This document shows positions 1 to 6,105 of a stretch of DNA of 7,533 nt, piece after piece; position 1 is the first letter of the stretch, and every line of letters begins with the position of its first letter. A model generated the notes under the pieces. That model made no database searches. It saw only the letters and a program-made list of their open reading frames with translations, and was not told the DNA's origin. The stretch is from NCBI GenBank assembly GCA_002388005.1, contig DGLO01000095.1, forward strand, positions 1 through 7,533, in the 5' to 3' direction. Made by a program: the position numbers and the translations under genes. Source of the DNA: Candidatus Neomicrothrix sp. UBA4542 (lineage in GTDB: Bacteria > Actinomycetota > Acidimicrobiia > Acidimicrobiales > Poriferisodalaceae).

Positions 1-313
1 GCATCCGTTTGAGGTAGGGATGGCGGGATTACACCCCGATTGCATTCCCTGGCTTCGAGAACGCGATATTTCGGTCCTTGGCTGTGACGGAGTAAGCGAC
101 GTTTTGCCAGGAAATCACCCAGATGAATGGGTTATGCCAATCCATCAAACGGTCATCGTGTCAATGGGAGTACACCTTTTAGACAACCTGCGCCTAGATC
201 GTCTTGCTGCAGCATGTGACGAGCACGCCAAATGGAGTTTCCTGTTTACGGTCGCACCGCTGAGAGTTGAGGGCGGTACTGGGTCACCGGCAAACCCCAT
301 CGCTCTACTGTGA
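1..313 (+). CDS. cyclase family protein (kynurenine formamidase-like), 3' end only
   Basis: This is the C-terminal part of a gene whose start lies left of the window. The frame is open from base 2 with no stop, so the ATG at 20 is an internal methionine and not the start. About 104 residues are visible. The segment reading AGLHPDCIPWL, then VLGCDGVSDVLP, PIHQTVIVSMGVHLLDNL and the closing VAPLRVEGGTGSPANPIA match, from memory, the end of the cyclase family (PF04199). These are metal-dependent proteins related to arylformamidase that hydrolyse amides, esters or lactones, and many have no known substrate. The family's metal-binding HxGTHxDxPxH motif would lie upstream and cannot be checked. The gene is convergent with the Baeyer-Villiger gene, with 16 bp between the stops. 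A hydrolase here could open esters or lactones made by that enzyme, but this is inference. Family assignment is fairly sure; substrate unknown. Confidence 0.8.
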   Translation, partial: HPFEVGMAGLHPDCIPWLRERDISVLGCDGVSDVLPGNHPDEWVMPIHQTVIVSMGVHLLDNLRLDRLAAACDEHAKWSFLFTVAPLRVEGGTGSPANPIALL

Positions 314-329
314 CTTGGTGTCGGGTGCT

Positions 330-2162
330 CTAAGTGATTGCCGCTCCGTCTAACCGACCGTCCTCTCGCCAATCCTGAAGAATACGGTGGAAACGCAGTG
401 GGCCTGCGCCGTAACTGGTGGTGAAAAAGCCGTCGGGATTGCCCGGCTTCCCCTCATTGTTGTAGTAGCCGGGAGTGCACTCAATACGGAAGCGTTCGCC
501 CAGCTTTGACTTGTCTGCGATCTCATCAACCCACTGTTGCTCACCTTCAGCGGTCGCTTCAATGGTGGTGCCGCCTTGATCGCGGACCTGAGAAACCATG
601 TAGGAGATGTGCATCGCTTGCTCGTTGAGAGCCTGGGGGACGTTGACAGTCACCGCAGTGTGGGTGAACCCGAGAAAAAAACAGTTCGGGAAGTCTGTTG
701 TCTGCATTCCATGCAGGGAACGAGGGCCATCTTCCCATTTGTCGCTCAGAGTCAAGCCCCCTCTGCCGACAATGTCGTAACCCGCTCGACGGGTATAACC
801 AGTACCGACTTCAAACCCTGTGGCGAAAATGACGCAATCAACTTCGTATTCAACGCCATTAGCAACAACGCCGTTCGGGGTAAGACGTTCCACGCCGTTG
901 CCAACTGTGTCAACCAAGGTCACATTGGGGCGATTAAAGGTGGGAAGGTACTCGTCGTGGAAACAGGGACGTTTACAGAACTGCCGGTACCAGGGTTTTA
1001 GGGCCTCAGCTGTGGTTGGGTCATCAACGATTTCGTCCACTCGCCGTCGGATGGTGTTCATCTTTTGATAGTCGGCCATCTTCATCAGGTAACCCTTTTC
1101 GCGGCCAGTAACCCGACGACCAAGTTTTCGTCCCGCAAGCTTGGCAGCGGTCCCGGTTAAGTTCCGAAAAATATCGGTCCAACCATCTGAAACTAAATCT
1201 TCATCTTGATCGCCGCCGGCGACGAGAGTATTGAAGTTCTCCATTCGCCGATATTGCCAACCCGGCTCAAGTGATTCTGCCCATTCGTTACTGGTTTCAC
1301 GGTTGTTCCGCACATCGATGGATGAAGGAGTTCGCTGGAACACGTAGAGGTGGTCCGAAGATTCGCCTAAATGGGGAATGCACTGAATGGCGGTGGCCCC
1401 CGTGCCGATAATCGCAACCTTCTTGTCGGCCAATCCGCTTAAGTCTCCGCTGTTGTCACCACCGGTGTATTGGTAATCCCATCGACTGGTGTGGAACGTG
1501 TGTCCTTCAAACTTTTCGATGCCGGGGATCCCGGGAAGCTTGGGGCGATTCAGTGGCCCATTCGCCATCGCAACGAATTGAGCCCGCATTCGGTCGCCGC
1601 GATCAGTTTCGATAACCCATTTTGAAATGCTGTCATCCCAACTCAATTTCGTGACAGAGGTACCGAAACAGGCGTTTTCGTAGAGGCCGTAATGGTGGCC
1701 AATGTTTTGGGTGTGTTCCATGATTTCGGGCGCGAACGAATACTTGTGTTTCGGCATGTAGTCGAGTTCTTCCAGCATTGGCAGATAGCAGTAGCTCTCC
1801 ACATCACACATGGCTCCTGGATAGCGATTCCAATACCACGTGCCTCCGAAATCGCCTCCTCGTTCGATAACACGGATGTCTTCGAATCCGGCTTCTCGTA
1901 GGCGTCCACCCATCAGCAGGCCACCGAAACCGCCTCCAATGATGGCGATTTCCACTTCGTCGAACAGCGGTTGGCGTTCGCCTACTTCCTCGTAAGGATC
2001 ATCGAGGTATCTAGCGAACTCACCAGCGGCTTCGACATACTGCTCGTTGTGGTCATGCCGGATTCGTTTATCGCGCTCAGCAAGATACTTGGCGTGCAAT
2101 TCTTCGGGGTCGAAATCGATCTCACCTAAAACGGCGGTCACGGCCGCATGCATGTCGTCCAT
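330..2162 (-). CDS. FAD-dependent Baeyer-Villiger-type monooxygenase (class B flavoprotein monooxygenase)
   Basis: This 610-residue protein is predicted to insert an oxygen atom next to a ketone, giving an ester or lactone, using FAD, NADPH and O2 in the cytoplasm. Residues 76-81 (GGGFGG) are the FAD-binding Rossmann loop. Residues 106-120 contain the second type I fingerprint (GGTWYWNRYPG then D120). Residues 218-229 match the diagnostic motif FxGxxxHxxxW[PD] exactly: F218, G220, H224, W228, D229. Residues 253-258 (GTGATA) are the NADPH Rossmann loop, and FATGF at 446-450 is the usual ATG motif. A stretch of about 70 residues precedes the FAD fold. This makes it longer than phenylacetone monooxygenase and closer in size to the roughly 600-residue cyclopentadecanone or steroid-type enzymes. 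No good ribosome binding site is seen before the ATG at 2162; an in-frame ATG at 2153 is an alternative start, also without one. It is transcribed divergently from the Rieske gene. Substrate unknown; a terpenoid, steroid or alicyclic ketone fits the subgroup. Confidence 0.93.
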   Translation of the reverse strand: MDDMHAAVTAVLGEIDFDPEELHAKYLAERDKRIRHDHNEQYVEAAGEFARYLDDPYEEVGERQPLFDEVEIAIIGGGFGGLLMGGRLREAGFEDIRVIERGGDFGGTWYWNRYPGAMCDVESYCYLPMLEELDYMPKHKYSFAPEIMEHTQNIGHHYGLYENACFGTSVTKLSWDDSISKWVIETDRGDRMRAQFVAMANGPLNRPKLPGIPGIEKFEGHTFHTSRWDYQYTGGDNSGDLSGLADKKVAIIGTGATAIQCIPHLGESSDHLYVFQRTPSSIDVRNNRETSNEWAESLEPGWQYRRMENFNTLVAGGDQDEDLVSDGWTDIFRNLTGTAAKLAGRKLGRRVTGREKGYLMKMADYQKMNTIRRRVDEIVDDPTTAEALKPWYRQFCKRPCFHDEYLPTFNRPNVTLVDTVGNGVERLTPNGVVANGVEYEVDCVIFATGFEVGTGYTRRAGYDIVGRGGLTLSDKWEDGPRSLHGMQTTDFPNCFFLGFTHTAVTVNVPQALNEQAMHISYMVSQVRDQGGTTIEATAEGEQQWVDEIADKSKLGERFRIECTPGYYNNEGKPGNPDGFFTTSYGAGPLRFHRILQDWREDGRLDGAAIT

Positions 2163-2418
2163 GACCCGAGATTAGCTGGAATCTAAGGGTAGTTAGTTAA
2201 TCGACCAGGAATTCACGACCAAGCGATCCTCGCCCACGTCAAGGTGGAACAGTAATAGATATAGCGGCGATCTCCGCGAGAGAGAAACATTCCGGCAGAG
2301 TTCCAGTAACCGGGTTGGGCTTCATTGCGATCGAGAGATGTATTTGGCATCGAGTGGCCCACTAATCTGCTGAGTGGGAAACAGCGGATCCAGCTACTTT
2401 CAGGTTGGTGGACACTTA
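2163..2418. promoter_or_regulatory. divergent intergenic region between BVMO and Rieske genes
   Basis: The genes on either side point away from each other, so this 256-bp region should hold both promoters. Visible elements are an AT-rich patch at about 2250-2264 (AGTAATAGATATAG), a small inverted repeat TCTC-CGC-GAGA at 2271-2281, and AGATT/AATCT half-sites at 2169-2173 and 2180-2184 just before the BVMO start. A TTGGGC at 2315-2320, followed 18 bp later by TGTATT, is a poor -35/-10 candidate for the Rieske gene. On the minus strand a TAGATT lies about 20 bp before the BVMO ATG. No promoter is convincing enough to name. Open frames crossing this region show no recognisable protein. Confidence 0.5.
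2407..2412 (+). promoter_or_regulatory. ribosome binding site deciding the Rieske start
   Basis: GGTGGA lies 6 bp before the ATG at 2419 and is a near match to GGAGGA. The upstream in-frame GTG at 2374 has no comparable site, and the 15 residues it would add look nothing like a Rieske N-terminus. I therefore prefer 2419. Confidence 0.55.
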
Positions 2419-3633
2419 ATGCAGCGCAGCGAGCAGATAACACAAGTAAAGGTGCTATTGGCAAGACTCGATTCAGGTACCAACGTGGACGCAGGTGGGA
2501 TGAGGTTAAACCCGACCACCAGTTACACCGATACGGATATTGCAAGAATGGAACGCGAAACATTCTTCCGGAACCATCCGCAGGTGCTGGGGTTATCTGG
2601 CGATCTTCCCGAGCCAGGGACTTTCATCACCATCAACGATTTAGATGTTCGGATCCTCGCGACCCGAGATGAGAGCGGTGAATTCCACGCGTTCGTTAAC
2701 GCATGTCGCCATCGGGGAGTGGCAGTTGAGGAACGAGGCAGCGGGAAGGCTCAACGTTTCACTTGCCCGTTTCACAGCTGGACCTACGACTCGCAAGGGT
2801 CATTGGTTGGGTTACCTAAGGAGGACCACTTCGGCTCGATTGACAAAGAGTGTTTCGGTCTCGTTGAGCTCCCATCCGAAGAGAAATATGGGTTCCTATT
2901 TGCGAACCCAAACCCTTCTGGATCTCTCGACATTGACGCCCTACTCGGATCGGAATTGAGCGAGGAGATGGAAGCATGGGATTTTGGGAGCCTGCGACGG
3001 CTAGGTGGCGATCGATACGAAATCGACTGCAACTGGAAGCTAGCGATGGACACATTTGGAGAGACGTACCACTTCAACTCTCTACACAAAAATACCCTTG
3101 CGGCGGTCTTCGAGGGCAACGTTCAGTGTTACGACACCTACGGTCAACATCATCGGATGATTCTTTGTCGCAAGGCAATCCATGAGATGCGGAAACTGCC
3201 CGAAGATCAATGGGATATCACCATCGCAGGCCTTCCCGTCTACTGGCTGTTCCCAAACACCATCTTGCTTCCTAACGATCTTGGCATGTACTTGGTGCGC
3301 ACCTATCCCGATGAGGGTTCCCCAGGGCGCCACACCAGTGTCATAACTTTTTATATGCACTCAACTGGTGATCGTGGCGAAAACTCCGCCGAGGCGACAC
3401 CAGGCCGGAGGACCCAGATCCAACTTGCCCCCACCGAAGCGCTGAAAGAAATTGCTCAGGGGTTTGCGGAAATCATCCGCGATGAAGATTATGTCGCCAG
3501 CGCAAGTCAGCAACGGTCAGCCGAAGGGGGAGCGCTGCCGAATGTGGTGTTCGGTCGCAACGAGCCCGCTCTTCATCACTACCACAACACCTATCGTTCA
3601 GCGTTAGGGCAGGACCCACTCCCTTTGATTTAA
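2419..3633 (+). CDS. Rieske [2Fe-2S] non-heme iron oxygenase, alpha subunit
   Basis: This 404-residue protein is predicted to be the catalytic subunit of a Rieske oxygenase, which hydroxylates aromatic rings or removes N- or O-methyl groups using O2 and electrons from a reductase. The N-terminal Rieske domain (about residues 55-165) has C96-x-H98 and C116-x2-H119 with 17 residues between the pairs. The catalytic domain has H218 and H223 as iron ligands in E215-T-Y-H-x4-H, with D357 (in RDEDYV) the likely third ligand. The residue carrying electrons between subunits is Glu215, where naphthalene dioxygenase has Asp; Glu occurs in carnitine monooxygenase CntA and choline/betaine-type enzymes. 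No beta subunit follows, so an alpha-only trimer is likely. No ferredoxin or reductase is in the window, so its electron donor is elsewhere. The gene diverges from the BVMO gene and ends 50 bp from the stop of the convergent carotenoid oxygenase. Demethylase or ring hydroxylase cannot be decided from sequence. Confidence 0.92.
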   Translation: MQRSEQITQVKVLLARLDSGTNVDAGGMRLNPTTSYTDTDIARMERETFFRNHPQVLGLSGDLPEPGTFITINDLDVRILATRDESGEFHAFVNACRHRGVAVEERGSGKAQRFTCPFHSWTYDSQGSLVGLPKEDHFGSIDKECFGLVELPSEEKYGFLFANPNPSGSLDIDALLGSELSEEMEAWDFGSLRRLGGDRYEIDCNWKLAMDTFGETYHFNSLHKNTLAAVFEGNVQCYDTYGQHHRMILCRKAIHEMRKLPEDQWDITIAGLPVYWLFPNTILLPNDLGMYLVRTYPDEGSPGRHTSVITFYMHSTGDRGENSAEATPGRRTQIQLAPTEALKEIAQGFAEIIRDEDYVASASQQRSAEGGALPNVVFGRNEPALHHYHNTYRSALGQDPLPLI

Positions 3634-3683
3634 TCGATTGATAGTGCTCACAGCAAGACAGGCCGGATAGACGACCAGCTCGC

Positions 3684-5150
3684 TCATATGTCAGTGCTTG
3701 GAGCCCATGTGGAATGAGTACCGCTCGAGATTCGCTCCGGAAGTCGAATTTGACAAACTGGGCCTTGCATCAGATCAGACGCATCAAAGACAAGTGCTTC
3801 CGAGAAGTCGTTGTCGAGATCAGACGAGAAGGTCACCAGGTAGCCATCATCCTCTGCTATCGAACCGTCTCTCGGTGCCATCACAGTTTCGCTGACGAAA
3901 ACTCCCGGCTCGAATTCGTATAGTTCTTCGGTCCCGGTGTCGAGATCATGTTTGATGAGACCGTCAAACGCGAACAAACCGGGGCTGCATCGTGCGTTAT
4001 AAGAATATTGATGCCGCCTACCAGCATGGCGCCCATTGATCATCGGGAATTCGGCACACGTGTCACTCATGGATTCTTCGAGACATTCGCCGGTGCGTAC
4101 ATTGAACTTCCAACGATGAGCGCGAGCTTGTAAGACGTTCATATCTAAGGTCTCGAAACCCTTGAGTGGACCGGCTTGCCTCTCGACGCCACGGGCAGTG
4201 GGATTGTGTTGGAAGAAACCGTCCAAGATGACCCAATCACCATCTTCATAGGCATTCGTCCAGTGAAGGACAAACGTGGGGTCCGCTTCGAACCAAAGGA
4301 TGTCTTCAGTTGAGCCGTGCCGAGGGACCAAGGCAAAACGGCTCGGGAGATCACGGTCAAAGACGTTCGAGTAGTAACCGTCAGCCAGGGCGTCTGGGTT
4401 CCAAAAGAGTGGGAGGTCATTGAGAATCGACCAGTTTTCAGTGAACGCCATGTCATGGGGAAGCCGCGGTCCGGGCAGCGGAATATCGACGTGGTCAGTG
4501 AGTTCACCCGTACGGCTGACAACCCCGTAACGCATGTAGGGGGCCTCGGTGAAATAGCTGAAAAACAACAATTCCCCGGTATGTTCATCAAGTTTGGGAT
4601 GAGCGGAAATGCCTTCGTCGGGAAAGAAACCATTCCAGGTGGTCTTACCCAAATTCTCCAACGTTCGTGGATCTAGGCGGTACAGCTCTCCGCATTGGTA
4701 GAAGCTCGCGAGGGCGACGCCTCCGTGAACAATCACATCGGTGGAGGCGTTATCTTTCATCAAGGTCCTAGCACCCCATCCATGGTCGGCGATCGCGTTT
4801 GATGGATGTTCGGAGATCCCCGCCCAGAGGCTGCGCTTGGCTTGTTGCTCGGCAAGAAACGCATCCGTTCGGACGAACCGATTGGCGTAGCGAGCTTCAC
4901 CGTTTTCAAAGGACATGGCGTGCATCATGCTGTCACCGTCGAAGGGGTGATAGCGCTTGATGGGTTCGAATAACGGATTTTCGGTGTTGCGTAGATAGAC
5001 GCCATTCAAGTCAGGGGGGATTTCGCCTACAACGTCCATATCCCAAGCGTCGTACTCCTGATGTTGGGGCTGCCATATTCCAGACCGATATGGATGGTCA
5101 TCATGAGGCGGTAATCCGGGCTCAAATGTCTCGCGCAGTGTGACGGTCAT
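3684..5150 (-). CDS. carotenoid oxygenase family protein (four-His iron dioxygenase)
   Basis: This 488-residue protein belongs to the RPE65/carotenoid cleavage dioxygenase family (PF03055), which cleaves a C=C bond of carotenoids, apocarotenoids, stilbenes or similar alkenes with O2 to give two carbonyl products. All four iron-binding histidines are present in the usual contexts: H184 (SAHPK), H232 (LPHDMAFTENW), H296 (VLHWTNAYED) and H479 (GTHSTWAP, near the C-terminus). The early LNGVYLRNTENP and HPFDGDSMMHA segments are family hallmarks. The length is normal. I chose the ATG at 5150, which is preceded by GGGAGG, and reject a longer frame reaching 5354: its extra 68 residues are unlike the family and overlap the SDR gene. 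It is last in the minus-strand block, 118 bp after the SDR gene, and may have its own promoter or be read from upstream. No carotenoid biosynthesis genes are nearby, so a catabolic role on an external alkene is plausible. Substrate unknown. Confidence 0.93.
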   Translation of the reverse strand: MTVTLRETFEPGLPPHDDHPYRSGIWQPQHQEYDAWDMDVVGEIPPDLNGVYLRNTENPLFEPIKRYHPFDGDSMMHAMSFENGEARYANRFVRTDAFLAEQQAKRSLWAGISEHPSNAIADHGWGARTLMKDNASTDVIVHGGVALASFYQCGELYRLDPRTLENLGKTTWNGFFPDEGISAHPKLDEHTGELLFFSYFTEAPYMRYGVVSRTGELTDHVDIPLPGPRLPHDMAFTENWSILNDLPLFWNPDALADGYYSNVFDRDLPSRFALVPRHGSTEDILWFEADPTFVLHWTNAYEDGDWVILDGFFQHNPTARGVERQAGPLKGFETLDMNVLQARAHRWKFNVRTGECLEESMSDTCAEFPMINGRHAGRRHQYSYNARCSPGLFAFDGLIKHDLDTGTEELYEFEPGVFVSETVMAPRDGSIAEDDGYLVTFSSDLDNDFSEALVFDASDLMQGPVCQIRLPERISSGTHSTWAPSTDI

Positions 5151-5154
5151 AAAA

Positions 5155-5160
5155 CCTCCC
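5155..5160 (-). promoter_or_regulatory. strong ribosome binding site of the carotenoid oxygenase gene
   Basis: On the minus strand GGGAGG is followed by TTTT and then the ATG at 5150. It is the best Shine-Dalgarno match in the window. It fixes the start and argues against the longer open frame. Confidence 0.85.
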
Positions 5161-5215
5161 CTCGCGGATCGTACCAATGTCTGGGTCAAAGCCGTGGGGC
5201 TAGGGCAATTGTTTT

Positions 5216-5235
5216 CCGAAAGTGCGCGCACTCGG
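5216..5235. repeat. perfect 12-bp palindrome within a longer imperfect hairpin
   Basis: AGTGCGCGCACT at 5221-5232 is identical to its reverse complement. CCG (5216-5218) and CGG (5233-5235) extend the pairing around a two-base AA bulge. In RNA this would be a GC-rich hairpin, but no T-run follows on either strand, so it is not a classical terminator. It could be an operator for a dimeric regulator or a transcript-processing hairpin. Confidence 0.55.
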
Positions 5236-5245
5236 GGTGCATCGC

Positions 5246-5253
5246 GAGTACTC
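5246..5253. repeat. 8-bp palindrome GAGTACTC
   Basis: This perfect palindrome has its centre 23 bp, about two helix turns, from the centre of the 12-bp palindrome. Such spacing would suit paired operators on one face of the DNA. An 8-bp palindrome is common by chance, so the case rests on the neighbourhood. Confidence 0.3.
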
Positions 5254-5268
5254 AAAGAATCGACGCGG

Positions 5269-6078
5269 TTACAAATCGTTGACAGGCGGAAAGTCGGAGG
5301 GAGGCATGATGTCAACCGTCGCTGACCGTTGTTGGGCGAGCATTCCTCCGTCAACCTTTAAGACATCTCCTGTGACGTAATTTGATTCTTCCGATGCAAG
5401 GAACAACGCCGGCCCAGTCATGTCGTACGGTTCGCCGATGCGTCCCATGGGAACATTTTCGCCTCGCAGGGCGCGTTGCTCGGCATCGAGACCGCTCGTA
5501 TCGATTGAACCTGGCATTAGTGCGTTCACCCGAATTCCGTACGGACCCAGATCGAGCGCCAGGGCTCTCGTAAACGCCTCAATTCCTCCCTTTGTGGCGT
5601 CGTAGGCGGTAAAGGAACGGTGGGCTCGAGTGGCGCCTCCCGAGGACATGTTGATGATGACACCTGTTCCGGCCCGAGCCATTGCCGGGGCTGCGCGATG
5701 GCAGCAGAGGAAATGTCCAGTCAGATTGACATCTACTATTCGTCGCCACCAGGATTCGTCGGCTTCGAAAAAGTGGAGCATCGGCCCAACCAAGCCGGCG
5801 TTGTTTATTAGCACCTCGACATGGCTCCAGTGCGCTTCAATTTGGCTGAACATATTCGCCACTTGCTGACTATCGGAAACGTCGCATGGCACCGCAAGCG
5901 ACGCGCCTCCAGCCGCGGTAATGGCCGCCGCCGCATCTGCGGCGGCTTCTATGTCAACATCGTTGACTGCGACTAAGGCGCCTTGGTCAGCAAAGCGATT
6001 CGCTAGGGCTCTACCAATGCCATGGCCGGCGCCTGTAACCAATACAACCTTGTCACTGAGATCTGGGTATTCGGACAT
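5269..6078 (-). CDS. short-chain dehydrogenase/reductase (classical SDR)
   Basis: This 269-residue protein is predicted to be an NAD(P)-dependent oxidoreductase that interconverts an alcohol and a ketone or aldehyde. Numbered from the preferred start, TGAGHGIG at 15-22 is the coenzyme loop, NNAG at 92-95 and N118 are structural or catalytic, and S146, Y159 and K163 (YDATK) complete the catalytic tetrad. D40 at the end of the second strand favours NAD over NADP. PGS at 189-191 and YVTGDVLKVDGG at 234-245 are usual for the family. I chose the ATG at 6078, five bases after GGGAG, over the in-frame ATG at 6090, which has no ribosome site. The last 18 or so residues, after the DGG motif, are a slightly long tail. 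The gene begins 27 bp after the PhyH stop, indicating co-transcription. In context it may oxidise an alcohol to the ketone a Baeyer-Villiger enzyme needs; this is inference and substrate is unknown. Confidence 0.93.
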   Translation of the reverse strand: MSEYPDLSDKVVLVTGAGHGIGRALANRFADQGALVAVNDVDIEAAADAAAAITAAGGASLAVPCDVSDSQQVANMFSQIEAHWSHVEVLINNAGLVGPMLHFFEADESWWRRIVDVNLTGHFLCCHRAAPAMARAGTGVIINMSSGGATRAHRSFTAYDATKGGIEAFTRALALDLGPYGIRVNALMPGSIDTSGLDAEQRALRGENVPMGRIGEPYDMTGPALFLASEESNYVTGDVLKVDGGMLAQQRSATVDIMPPSDFPPVNDL

Positions 6079-6083
6079 TGTGT

Positions 6084-6088
6084 CTCCC
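6084..6088 (-). promoter_or_regulatory. ribosome binding site of the SDR gene
   Basis: Minus-strand GGGAG sits five bases before the ATG at 6078 and overlaps the alternative ATG at 6090. If 6078 is the true start, the upstream ATG is only part of the leader. Confidence 0.7.
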
Positions 6089-6105
6089 ATGGTCTGTCAG
6101 GTCGG

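Larger units (their letters stand above)
5151..5268 (-). promoter_or_regulatory. 118-bp SDR to carotenoid oxygenase gap with two palindromes
   Basis: The genes upstream in this block are nearly touching, so this gap stands out. It holds a perfect 12-bp palindrome (5221-5232), a perfect 8-bp palindrome GAGTACTC (5246-5253) and the Shine-Dalgarno site. A minus-strand TTGACC lies about 30 bp before the Shine-Dalgarno, but the TACGAT after it is only 10 bp away, too close for a standard promoter. It is a likely control point for the carotenoid oxygenase gene; the mechanism is not visible. Confidence 0.4.

Noticed and set aside
537..1001. Plus-strand open frame of 154 codons
   Set aside because: Antisense shadow of the Baeyer-Villiger gene, without motif or ribosome site.
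2374..2418. GTG-initiated N-terminal extension of the Rieske protein
   Set aside because: No ribosome site before the GTG, the added residues are unlike the family, and the ATG at 2419 has GGTGGA six bases upstream.
2213..2563. Minus-strand open frame of 116 codons across the divergent intergenic region
   Set aside because: It overlaps the 5' part of the Rieske gene antisense, has no recognisable motif and no convincing ribosome site; its composition looks like noise.
3645..3655. Small inverted repeat TGCT-CAC-AGCA between the convergent Rieske and carotenoid oxygenase genes
   Set aside because: Only four base pairs and no T-run on either side; too weak to call a bidirectional terminator, though it lies where one would be expected.
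5184..5220. Minus-strand TTGACC as a promoter -35 box for the carotenoid oxygenase gene
   Set aside because: The only good -10-like hexamer (TACGAT) is about 10 bp away, far short of the usual 16-18 bp spacing.
5151..5354. 68-codon N-terminal extension of the carotenoid oxygenase
   Set aside because: It overlaps the SDR 3' end in another frame, lacks family similarity, and the downstream ATG has the strongest ribosome site of the window.
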